The notes beneath the pieces are model-generated. The model had not been told where the DNA came from. It worked only from the letters and a program-made list of their open reading frames with translations, and did no database searches. The translations under genes and the position numbers were made by a program. Shown here piece after piece: positions 1-7,040 of a DNA stretch of 52,442 bases (position 1 is its first letter; each line of letters starts with the position of its first letter). The stretch is from Fusobacterium perfoetens (GTDB taxonomy: Bacteria > Fusobacteriota > Fusobacteriia > Fusobacteriales > Fusobacteriaceae). The stretch spans positions 1-52,442 of the forward strand of contig NZ_JADYTX010000012.1 of assembly GCF_021531475.1 (NCBI RefSeq). The letters are read 5' to 3'.

Positions 1-11
1 ATAACAGTTTG

Positions 12-35
12 TAGGGGAGTTCTGATACTCCCCTA
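12..35. other. 9-bp inverted repeat near the window edge
   Basis: Positions 12-20 and 27-35 are perfect 9-bp complements around a 6-nt loop. No clear T-run follows on either strand. A weaker pairing (GGCTA with TAGCC, about 43-85) lies between it and the flavodoxin stop codon and, read on the minus strand, is followed by ATTTTT. It may be part of the 3' end of the flavodoxin operon. Confidence 0.35.
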
Positions 36-81
36 TAAAAATGGCTATTTATCAACTGTTTGTTGTGACATAGCCTTAATT

Positions 82-585
82 TTAATAAAATTCTTTTGTA
101 ATTTCTTTAATCCAAGCAAATACTCTATCAGGAGTTTCATCATCTTGGTTATTTTCATCAAGGGCAAGACCTACGAATTTATCTCCGATAACAGCTTCGC
201 TCTCTTTATAAAGATATCCTTCATTAGAAGTCATTCCGATAACTTCTCCACCTCTTGCTGTAACTATATCATATAGTTTTCTCATACCTTCAACAAAAGA
301 TTCTCCAAAAGTAAATTGGTTTCCAAGTCCTACAAGAGCGACTTTCTTATCAGTAAAATCCATATTTTCAAGTTCACTTCTATGGCTTTCCCAATCTCTT
401 TGTAATTCTCCAACTCCATAAGTAGGTGTTACAAGGATAAGATTTTTATAATTTTCAATCTCTCCAATACCGTCAGCCACATTAAATATTTCGTGGTCGA
501 TTTTTCTTAAGTTAAAATCTATTTCATCTGCAATAGCCTCTGTTTTACCAGAAGTTGTTCCATAAAATACTCCTATTTTTTCCAT
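82..585 (-). CDS. Flavodoxin, long-chain type
   Basis: This is a 167-residue FMN-binding electron carrier, probably serving low-potential electron transfer in an anaerobe. The phosphate-binding loop GTTSGKT is at residues 9-15. The aromatic FMN loop TPTYGVGELQRDW (53-65) and the region around LGNQ near residue 86 follow in the usual order, and the C-terminal ENNQ segment is typical of long-chain flavodoxins. It is the last gene of a minus-strand set: the tcdA stop codon is 14 nt upstream and a TTTCTCCTTT complement supplies the ribosome site. A second, only moderately similar flavodoxin lies at 36548-37024, so the organism keeps at least two. Its redox partner cannot be told from the sequence. 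Confidence 0.93.
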   Translation of the reverse strand: MEKIGVFYGTTSGKTEAIADEIDFNLRKIDHEIFNVADGIGEIENYKNLILVTPTYGVGELQRDWESHRSELENMDFTDKKVALVGLGNQFTFGESFVEGMRKLYDIVTARGGEVIGMTSNEGYLYKESEAVIGDKFVGLALDENNQDDETPDRVFAWIKEITKEFY

Positions 586-599
586 TTTTTTCTCCTTTA

Positions 600-1307
600 T
601 TATTTTAAATTACAAATATCTTTTATAACTTCACCAGCTATAATAAGACCTGCCACTGATGGCACAAAAGAAATACTTCCAACATTCACAGATTTTTCTC
701 TGCTTCCCTCTTCATTAATAGGTTTTATTGGATTTTCCTTTGAGTATAAAACTTTTAATTTTTTAATTCCTCTTGCTTTTACCTCTTTTCTAATTACACG
801 AGCCAAAGGGCAAACAGAGGTTTTTGATATATCAGCTATCTCCAATAAAGTTGGGTCAAGTTTGTTTCCAGTCCCCATTGATGAAATTATTGGGATACCA
901 AGTCTAGCACTATTTTCTATAATGCTAAGTTTAGAAGTGACCATATCAATAGCATCAACTATATAAGTATAATTTTTATTTTCAAAAAATTTATCACTGT
1001 TTTCTTTTAGATATTTTTCGTTGATTTTATTGATTTTAATATCAGGATTTATAGATTTAGCTCTTTTTTCGATAAGGTCAGTCTTTCTTTCTCCAACAGT
1101 ATCCATTGTGGCTATAATCTGTCTGTTAATATTAGTTATATCCACAGTGTCGTAGTCAACGATTGTTAATTCTCCAACACCACCACGAACTAATCCTTCA
1201 ACTACATATCCTCCCACTCCTCCAAGTCCAAAGACAAGTACATGGGAATTTTTAAGTTTTTCTAAATTTTCTTTTCCAATTAATAATTCTTCTCTTTTAA
1301 ATATCAT
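600..1307 (-). CDS. tcdA: tRNA threonylcarbamoyladenosine dehydratase (ThiF/E1-like family)
   Basis: The 235-residue protein has the ATP-binding GLGGVGGY motif at residues 27-34, the following VDYD acidic site, and the conserved blocks DAIDMVTSK, MGTGNKLDPT and CPLARVIRKE. These are typical of TcdA (YgdL/CsdL), which cyclises the t6A modification at tRNA position 37 to ct6A using ATP. It is slightly shorter than the E. coli enzyme. Its start overlaps the 3' end of the acyl carrier protein gene by 11 bp and it is followed closely by flavodoxin, so the three are probably co-transcribed. The usual partner genes csdA/csdE are not here. A different E1-like activity on the neighbouring carrier protein is conceivable but less likely, because the TcdA-specific blocks are good. 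Confidence 0.88.
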   Translation of the reverse strand: MIFKREELLIGKENLEKLKNSHVLVFGLGGVGGYVVEGLVRGGVGELTIVDYDTVDITNINRQIIATMDTVGERKTDLIEKRAKSINPDIKINKINEKYLKENSDKFFENKNYTYIVDAIDMVTSKLSIIENSARLGIPIISSMGTGNKLDPTLLEIADISKTSVCPLARVIRKEVKARGIKKLKVLYSKENPIKPINEEGSREKSVNVGSISFVPSVAGLIIAGEVIKDICNLK

Positions 1308-1548
1308 TTTTCTCCAATTTTTTATCAGTATGTTCTATAAGTTCTTTAAAAGTTATAATATGTATTGCCTCAGCGTAAGGGATAGACACTCCAAATCCAA
1401 CTTCAATCTCACTTATAATATTTGCTATATCAAAAGAATCAGCACCTAAATCTTTGAATAAATCTGCATCATCTACGATAGATGAATAGGGGATTTCAAG
1501 TTGTTCCTCTATTATTTTTTTAATTCTTTCTATTTGATTTAATTCCAT
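1297..1548 (-). CDS. Acyl carrier protein (atypical, DSF motif)
   Basis: This is a small acidic four-helix carrier protein. The phosphopantetheine attachment serine is Ser38 in GADSFD, where most fatty-acid ACPs read DSL. The ATG at 1548 is preferred over an in-frame GTG at 1557 because AGGAAG lies 8 nt upstream of the ATG, giving 83 residues. The reading frame runs 11 bp into tcdA, so translation of the two genes is probably coupled. The sequence after helix II (PYAEAIHIITF) differs from a housekeeping AcpP, so this may be a dedicated carrier rather than the main fatty-acid ACP. No acyl-transferase or synthase gene is adjacent to show its job. Confidence 0.85.
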   Translation of the reverse strand: MELNQIERIKKIIEEQLEIPYSSIVDDADLFKDLGADSFDIANIISEIEVGFGVSIPYAEAIHIITFKELIEHTDKKLEKNDI

Positions 1549-1702
1549 AGATTTCACTTCCTTAATAATTTACTGCTAATATATTATATAATATTTAGAG
1601 AAAAATTTAAAGTATAAATTCCATAATTGTTATGATTAAAGAGTTTTATATAATTAAAAATTACTCCATATTCCAGAAATCTGATTTAGTGAATAAGAAA
1701 AT

Positions 1703-1850
1703 AAAAAATTACTCCAGACTTCAATAAGTTGATTAACTACGGCTTATCTCACTAAAAGCATAAAACTCACTACGCTCAAACAGTTATGCTTTTTAGCGTT
1801 CGATAATTCCTTGTTAATCTAACTTCTTTCAGTAATTTTCGTAATTTTTT
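1703..1850. repeat. Long-hairpin intergenic repeat, copy A
   Basis: This copy fills most of the 334-bp gap between the ACP gene and the AbrB-like gene. The ends are imperfect inverted repeats (AAAAAATTAC near 1702 and GTAATTTTTT at 1841-1850). The arms continue as ...GTTGATTAAC / GTTAATCTAAC. A central perfect 10-bp stem AAAAGCATAA (1754-1763) / TTATGCTTTT (1784-1793) encloses a loop ending CGCTCAAACAG. An extra ATTAAAAATTACTCC start-like segment occurs at about 1654, so the left end may be duplicated. Copy B is at 18275-18494. No protein is encoded. Confidence 0.7.
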
Positions 1851-1891
1851 AAATTTTCTTTATTAGGTAGAATGTAACTTTTAATATAATT

Positions 1892-2962
1892 TTAAATAAA
1901 GAAATCCTTAATTATATTAATAATTATGGGATAGATTGCCACCACAGTTACAAGTCTAAAAAACTGCATTGTGGCTACCTTAGGAGTATCAGCTCCAAGT
2001 TCACTAGCAATTATAGATATATCAGACATTCCACCGGGAGCTGTTGCAAAAAGAGAAGTCTCTACACTAAAATCAGTTATCTTATAAATTAAAATTCCAA
2101 GTAAAAGATTCATCAAACAAAATCCCATAATTACAATTCCAACAGGAATAAAAATTTCTTTAAGGCTTACAATATCTCCAAGTGTCATCTTAGCTCCAAT
2201 TAAAGCTCCAGCTAATACTTGGATAAGTTGTCTTAGTCTTAGTGGCATAAAAGCGTTGCTAGAATAAATATTATAAATAGCAGTAGCCACCATTGATAAA
2301 GTCATAGCACCAGATGGAATATTTAATATTTTTCCAATAACTCCTCCGATAGCTCCTATAACTAAAGTTATAAATACCTTTACAAATTTTTCTTTTTGGC
2401 TAAGATATAAGAAAGTATCTTCTTTGGAAGTATCAACTTTAGGAACAGTATTTTTTATATTTCCTTTTGATTTATTAAAGTTTTTTACAATTATTTTTAT
2501 AAGTGCAGGGATAAGACTTACCACAGATATAAGACGTACCATTTGAAGTAAGGCTACCTTAGATGAGTCAGCTCCAAAATCATAAGAGATAATTGTCATA
2601 TCAGTTAAACCTCCGGGAGCTGTTGCAAATAGAGCTGTTACCATATCAAGTGGTGTAAACTTATAAATAAAATATCCCATTAGAAAATTAACAATTCCCA
2701 TTAAAATTACCATAATAAGACTTGGCAAGAAAATATTTTTAAGTCCTTTTACATCATTGGCTGTAATTTTTGCACCAATAAATGTTCCAGTAGAGATTTG
2801 GGCGATAATTTTATATGATTGTGGTAAATCAGCATTATTTGTTAATATGTTAAAAATAGCCACAGCAAATAAAGAGCCTATCATAGCACCTGCAGGAACT
2901 TTAAGTTTAAGAGCTATCATAGCACCGATAAGTCCTACCAATAAAGTAATTATAAAAAACAT
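1892..2962 (-). CDS. AbrB-family membrane protein (duplicated, putative transporter)
   Basis: This 356-residue, highly hydrophobic protein has two homologous halves. Each half contains GAM(I/T)-x-S, a FIGAK/LIGAK segment and a strongly conserved ATAPGG(L/M)(T/S)D(M/I) motif (first copy residues 113-122, second near 310), followed by ADxxKVAxxQxxR. This is the pattern of the AbrB/AidA-like membrane family (unrelated to the AbrB DNA-binding protein). Members are thought to be transporters or regulators of ammonia oxidation, but the substrate is unsettled. About ten membrane segments are expected. The gene is divergent from the VOC gene and has no operon partner, so its role stays open. Confidence 0.85.
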   Translation of the reverse strand: MFFIITLLVGLIGAMIALKLKVPAGAMIGSLFAVAIFNILTNNADLPQSYKIIAQISTGTFIGAKITANDVKGLKNIFLPSLIMVILMGIVNFLMGYFIYKFTPLDMVTALFATAPGGLTDMTIISYDFGADSSKVALLQMVRLISVVSLIPALIKIIVKNFNKSKGNIKNTVPKVDTSKEDTFLYLSQKEKFVKVFITLVIGAIGGVIGKILNIPSGAMTLSMVATAIYNIYSSNAFMPLRLRQLIQVLAGALIGAKMTLGDIVSLKEIFIPVGIVIMGFCLMNLLLGILIYKITDFSVETSLFATAPGGMSDISIIASELGADTPKVATMQFFRLVTVVAIYPIIINIIKDFFI

Positions 2963-3067
2963 ATCCCCTCACCCCTTTGTATACACCGCTTTTAATATAA
3001 TTATACTACAAGAAAATACAAAAATAAAGTATAATATAGTAAAATAAAATGATTTTGGAGGATAGTT

Positions 3068-3457
3068 ATGTTAAATATAGAAAATATTCATCATGTTGCA
3101 ATAATAGCGTCAGATTACAAAAAATCAAAGGAGTTTTATACAAAAATTTTAGGTTTCCAAATAGAAAAGGAAACTTACAGAGAAGAGAGAGACTCTTATA
3201 AATTAGATTTAAAAATAAATGGACTTTATCAAATAGAGCTTTTTTCTTTTCCAAATGCTCCAAAAAGAGTTACTAACCCAGAGGCAAGAGGTCTAAGACA
3301 TCTAGCTTTTCAAGTGGCTGACTTAGAAAAAGAGGTAGAAGAGTTAAATAAAAATGGAATATCAACAGAGCCAATAAGAGTTGATGAGGTTACAGGAAAA
3401 AGATTTACTTTTTTTAGAGATCCAGATGATTTACCACTAGAATTATATGAAAAATAA
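3068..3457 (+). CDS. VOC-fold (glyoxalase/bleomycin-resistance family) protein, YaeR/GloA2-like
   Basis: The 129-residue protein is built from two beta-alpha-beta-beta-beta units. The metal-ligand pattern of the vicinal oxygen chelate fold is visible: His in IHHVAI near residue 8, Glu in YQIELF, His in LRHLAF and Glu in LELYE at the C-terminus. The whole layout (IxHVAI, SKEFYTxxLGF, DPDxxPLELYE) matches the small glyoxalase-I-like proteins annotated GloA2/YaeR. Its substrate is not known from sequence. GGAGG lies at the usual distance from the ATG. It stands alone and shares a hairpin terminator with the convergent MBL gene. Confidence 0.88.
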   Translation: MLNIENIHHVAIIASDYKKSKEFYTKILGFQIEKETYREERDSYKLDLKINGLYQIELFSFPNAPKRVTNPEARGLRHLAFQVADLEKEVEELNKNGISTEPIRVDEVTGKRFTFFRDPDDLPLELYEK

Positions 3458-3535
3458 AAAAAGAACTGTTGCATTTTTTAGAAGTAGGTAATAAAAAGTT
3501 TAATCTACTTTCTAATTTTGCAACAGTCCTTTTAA
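3456..3535. terminator. Long bidirectional terminator hairpin
   Basis: AAGAACTGTTGCA (3461-3473) pairs with TGCAACAGTCCTT (3519-3531) with one mismatch, and the arms continue inward through TTAGAA-GTAG / CTAC-TTTCTAA. A T-run follows on the minus strand (A-run at 3455-3462) and a shorter T-run on the plus strand. It separates two convergent genes and can serve both. Confidence 0.75.
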
Positions 3536-3536
3536 A

Positions 3537-4364
3537 TTAAAATATTTTTATCTCATCTCCAGTATTTAAAGAACAGCTTAAGAAATCCTTGTCATTTTTA
3601 ATAAGCTCAACTATTTTTTCACCAGAACAGTGAGAGAAACCAAGAAGTTTAACTCCAAGTTTTTTAAGTTCTACTAAAGTTTTAGCAAGACGTTCATCAC
3701 TAGCCTCTACAAGATGTGTTCCCCCATAAACTGCACATATATCCATATTAAATCTTTCTTTTATAGTTGATAGTATATTTAAAATCCCTGGGTGAGAGCA
3801 ACCTGTAACTACAACAAGTCCCTCATCAGTTTTTATAACCAAAGATATCTCATCACGAAAATCATCTATTTGAATTTTTCCATCTCTTTCCACTACAAAT
3901 CTAGCTGGACTTTTTTCAAAATCATAATTTCTTTTAAAATTACCAACTAAATAAACATTTTCTTGTAGCTCTAGCATATCATCACAGATAATATGTTCAA
4001 TCCCATTACCTTCTAAGAAATCTTTATTAAATCCACAACCAAGATAAGTGTATTTCATTCCATCAAAAGAGTATTTAGGGTCAAAATAATTTTTTCCAGT
4101 GATAAGTTTTTTGATTTTAAAATTGTCTACCAAATCTAAAAATCCACAAGAGTGGTCATAGTGAGAGTGGCTACAAATTACAGTATCGATTTTTGATAAG
4201 TCGATATTCATTTTTCTAGCATTTTTTATAAATTTATCTCCACCGCTACAATCAAATAGATAAGATTTATCATCAACAGTCACAAAAAAAGATAATCCGT
4301 GTTCAAAAGCTAAAGCACGATTTCTCGAACCAGTATTTTCCAATAAAGTTTTTATAGTTATCAT
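3537..4364 (-). CDS. MBL-fold metal-dependent hydrolase
   Basis: This 275-residue metallo-beta-lactamase-fold protein has the metal motif HSHYDH at residues 66-71, preceded by a strand ending in FDCSGG and followed by TGCSHPG and GGTHL. These match the family annotated as 7,8-dihydropterin-6-methyl-4-(beta-D-ribofuranosyl)-aminobenzene-5'-phosphate synthase-related hydrolases. The start at 4364 is chosen because GGAGG lies just upstream; a longer frame reaches 4400 without a ribosome site. The true substrate is unknown. It is monocistronic and converges on the VOC gene. Confidence 0.88.
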   Translation of the reverse strand: MITIKTLLENTGSRNRALAFEHGLSFFVTVDDKSYLFDCSGGDKFIKNARKMNIDLSKIDTVICSHSHYDHSCGFLDLVDNFKIKKLITGKNYFDPKYSFDGMKYTYLGCGFNKDFLEGNGIEHIICDDMLELQENVYLVGNFKRNYDFEKSPARFVVERDGKIQIDDFRDEISLVIKTDEGLVVVTGCSHPGILNILSTIKERFNMDICAVYGGTHLVEASDERLAKTLVELKKLGVKLLGFSHCSGEKIVELIKNDKDFLSCSLNTGDEIKIF

Positions 4365-4484
4365 TTTTTCCTCCAAGTTTTTTATTAGATTATACCACAT
4401 CTTGTTAAAAAGTGATTTAATTTTTAAGAAAGTGTTTACAATTTGCTCTATTTCTAATGAAAAATAAAAAATATATATAAATCC

Positions 4485-4513
4485 TTGAAAAAATGCAATG
4501 AAAGGACTATAAT
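4485..4513 (+). promoter_or_regulatory. Sigma-70-type promoter of the small unknown gene
   Basis: TTGAAA (4485-4490), a 17-bp spacer and a perfect TATAAT (4508-4513) lie about 30 bp upstream of the 63-codon gene. Confidence 0.75.
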
Positions 4514-4546
4514 CAAATTGCTGGAGAGAATAGGAGATGATTTTTG

Positions 4547-4738
4547 ATGAAAGAACATAAATATGTAAACTTTTCTCAGGAGGCAGACGTACACTATATA
4601 ATAAATAAATATCATAAAAAAGAGCACGAGGCTGTAAAAGAATATCTTGAGACTTTAAAAGGTCAAAAAAATTTAACTCATGATGAAGTTTTTGCTTTAA
4701 TAGAGAAAAATTTAAAATTCAAAAAAATAGCTAAGTAG
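4547..4738 (+). CDS. Small conserved-looking protein of unknown function
   Basis: I do not recognise this 63-residue, charged, probably helical protein. It has no signal peptide and no membrane segment. It is supported by a very good promoter, an AGGAG site at 4532-4536 and a hairpin terminator downstream. The ATG at 4547 lies 10 nt after AGGAG; an adjacent in-frame TTG at 4544 has a better 7-nt spacing, so the start could be one codon earlier. The C-terminal half (LTHDEVFALIEKNLKFKK) looks like a helix pair. Size and charge would fit a regulator or antitoxin-like protein, but nothing in the sequence proves this and there is no toxin partner next to it. Confidence 0.65.
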   Translation: MKEHKYVNFSQEADVHYIINKYHKKEHEAVKEYLETLKGQKNLTHDEVFALIEKNLKFKKIAK

Positions 4739-4786
4739 TTTACTTTGATTAAATATATTTTTTAATTTATAGCTCCAGTACAAAGA

Positions 4787-4890
4787 GGGGTTGTTGCAAG
4801 TTTAAGAATATATGATTAAAAATTATTATAAATTTTGTAATTTTTAATTTATATTTTTATTTTCTAAGAGTGCAATAACTCCATTTTTTT
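4787..4890 (+). terminator. Terminator with a long nested stem (short relative of the hairpin repeat)
   Basis: GGGGTTGTTGCA (4787-4798) pairs with TGCAATAACTCC (4871-4882) over 12 bp with two G-U pairs, and a T7 run follows at 4884-4890. Inside it, GATTAAAAATTA pairs with TAATTTTTAATT. These inner ends resemble the outer arms of repeat copies A and B without their central hairpin. Confidence 0.7.
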
Positions 4891-4952
4891 ATATTAAAAA
4901 TACTTGTAATATGATATAATATTGTGAAAAATAAAAGCACGAAAGGAAGTTT

Positions 4953-6962
4953 ATGAAAAAAGAAGAGAGAATAAAAGAGCTAAGAGAACTTATAGAAAAA
5001 TATAGTTACTATTATTATACATTAAACGAAAGTCTTATCTCTGACGTAGAGTTTGACAAGCTTTTAAAAGAGTTAGAAGAGTTAGAAAAAGTAAATCCAC
5101 AATATTCGATGTTTGACTCACCAACAATGCAAGTAGGGTCAAGCCTTAAGAATACAAAATTTAGTAAAGTTACTCATAAAGAAAAGATGTTAAGCCTTTC
5201 TAATAGTTATAATATTGGAGAGATAGAGGATTTTATAAAAAGAGTGGATAAACTTTTGGAAAATAGAAAAAAACCAAGCTATGTCCTAGAAGTTAAACTA
5301 GACGGACTTTCAATTAGTGTAACCTATAAAGATGGAAAACTTGTTCAAGGGGTTACAAGAGGAGATGGAGTAATTGGAGAGGATGTAACAGAAAATATTT
5401 TACAAATCCAAAGTATTCCAAAATTCTTAAAAGAAAAAATTGATATAGAGGTAAGGGGAGAAATCGTTTTACCAATCAGCAAATTCCAAAAAATAAATGA
5501 AAAAAGATTAGCTAATGGTGAAGAGATATTTGCAAACCCAAGAAATGCGGCGAGCGGTACATTAAGACAACTTGACCCAGAGATAGTAAAAGAAAGAGGT
5601 CTTGATTGTTATTTCTATTTCGTTGTTGGTGGAGAAAAATATGGTATCAAAACTCATAGAGAGGCTTTTGATTTCATAGAAAAAATTGGTCTTAAGACAA
5701 CAGGAATTGACGAAGTATTAACATCAGTTGAAGAGATAGATAAACGTATTGAGTATTGGAAAGATGCAAGAGAGAAACTAGACTATGAAACAGACGGAAT
5801 GGTTTTAAAAGTAAACGAGATAGAGTATTGGGAAGTTTTAGGAAATACTACAAAATCTCCTAGATGGGCAATAGCATATAAATTCCCAGCAAAACAAGTG
5901 TCAACAAAACTTTTAGGTATTACTTGGCAAGTTGGAAGAACTGGAAAAGTTACACCAGTGGCAGAACTTGAAGAGGTAGAAGTATCAGGTAGCCGTGTAA
6001 AAAGAGCTAGTCTTCACAACTTTGATGAAATAGTTAGAAAAGATATTAAAATTGGAGATAAAGTATTTATAGAAAAGGCAGCTGAGATTATACCGCAAGT
6101 TGTAAAATCTATAAAAGAACTTAGAACTGGAGAGGAACAAGAGGTTTTAGCACCTACAACTTGCCCAATCTGTGGAACAGCACTGGAAAAAGAAGAGGGG
6201 CTTGTGGATCTAAAATGTCCTAACCCAAGTTGCCCTGCAAAAGTTCAAGGAAGATTTGAATATTTTGTATCTCGTGATGGAATGAATATAATAGGTCTTG
6301 GTCAAAAGATAGTTGAAAGATTTTTAGAGCTAGGTTACTTAAATGATGTAACAGATATTTATAGACTTTCAGAACATAGAGAAGAGATGGAAGCCTTAGA
6401 AAAAATGGGTAAAAAAAGTGTAGAAAATCTTTTAAACTCAATCGAAGAAAGTAAACAAAGAGAGTATTCAAAGGTTTTATACTCACTTGGTATCCCAGAA
6501 GTTGGAAAATTTATGGCAAATCTTTTAGCTGACGAAAGCGGTAGCATAGATAGACTTATGGAAATGACAAAAGATGAGCTACTTATGATAAATGGAGTTG
6601 GAGAAAAAGTGGCTGATTCTATTATAAATTTCTTTGCAAGTGAAGAAAATTTAGAGATAATAGAAAAATTAAAAGGCTTTGGTTTAAACTTTTCTGGGGA
6701 AAAACAGTCTAAGGTAGAGAAGAACGTTTTTGAAGGAAAAACTTTTTTAGTCACTGGAAAGCTAACTAAATTTACAAGAGAGGGGATAAAAGAGGAGATA
6801 GAGAAGTTCGGAGGAAAAAATCTATCTGCTGTAAGTAAAAACTTAGATTATTTAATAGTCGGAGAAAAAGCTGGAAGTAAACTTAAAAAAGCCCAAGAAA
6901 TTGGTACTATAAAAATAATTACTGAAGATGAATTTTTTAACATTGTAAGTGAAAAAGAGTAA
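4953..6962 (+). CDS. ligA: NAD-dependent DNA ligase
   Basis: This enzyme seals 3'-OH/5'-phosphate nicks during replication and repair using NAD+. At 669 residues it has the normal length. The domains are in order: the Ia NAD-binding domain, the adenylation domain with active-site Lys115 in KLDG, the OB fold, a four-cysteine zinc site near 402-430 (CPICG...CPNPSC), helix-hairpin-helix repeats (about 480-570) and a C-terminal BRCT domain (about 590-665, with FLVTGKL). An extended -10 (TGATATAAT ending at 4920) precedes it. secA follows under its own promoter. Confidence 0.98.
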   Translation: MKKEERIKELRELIEKYSYYYYTLNESLISDVEFDKLLKELEELEKVNPQYSMFDSPTMQVGSSLKNTKFSKVTHKEKMLSLSNSYNIGEIEDFIKRVDKLLENRKKPSYVLEVKLDGLSISVTYKDGKLVQGVTRGDGVIGEDVTENILQIQSIPKFLKEKIDIEVRGEIVLPISKFQKINEKRLANGEEIFANPRNAASGTLRQLDPEIVKERGLDCYFYFVVGGEKYGIKTHREAFDFIEKIGLKTTGIDEVLTSVEEIDKRIEYWKDAREKLDYETDGMVLKVNEIEYWEVLGNTTKSPRWAIAYKFPAKQVSTKLLGITWQVGRTGKVTPVAELEEVEVSGSRVKRASLHNFDEIVRKDIKIGDKVFIEKAAEIIPQVVKSIKELRTGEEQEVLAPTTCPICGTALEKEEGLVDLKCPNPSCPAKVQGRFEYFVSRDGMNIIGLGQKIVERFLELGYLNDVTDIYRLSEHREEMEALEKMGKKSVENLLNSIEESKQREYSKVLYSLGIPEVGKFMANLLADESGSIDRLMEMTKDELLMINGVGEKVADSIINFFASEENLEIIEKLKGFGLNFSGEKQSKVEKNVFEGKTFLVTGKLTKFTREGIKEEIEKFGGKNLSAVSKNLDYLIVGEKAGSKLKKAQEIGTIKIITEDEFFNIVSEKE

Positions 6963-6966
6963 TAAT

Positions 6967-6995
6967 TTGACTATTAAATAAGATTATGATATATT
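6967..6995 (+). promoter_or_regulatory. Promoter of secA
   Basis: TTGACT (6967-6972), 17 bp, TATATT (6990-6995), located just after the ligA stop codon. Confidence 0.6.
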
Positions 6996-7040
6996 AATTA
7001 TGTATAATTGTAAAAACTAGAATGGAGAGGAAATGAAAAT

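Noticed and set aside
3066-3263. Minus-strand frame opposite the VOC gene
   Set aside because: It is a shadow of a well-supported plus-strand gene.
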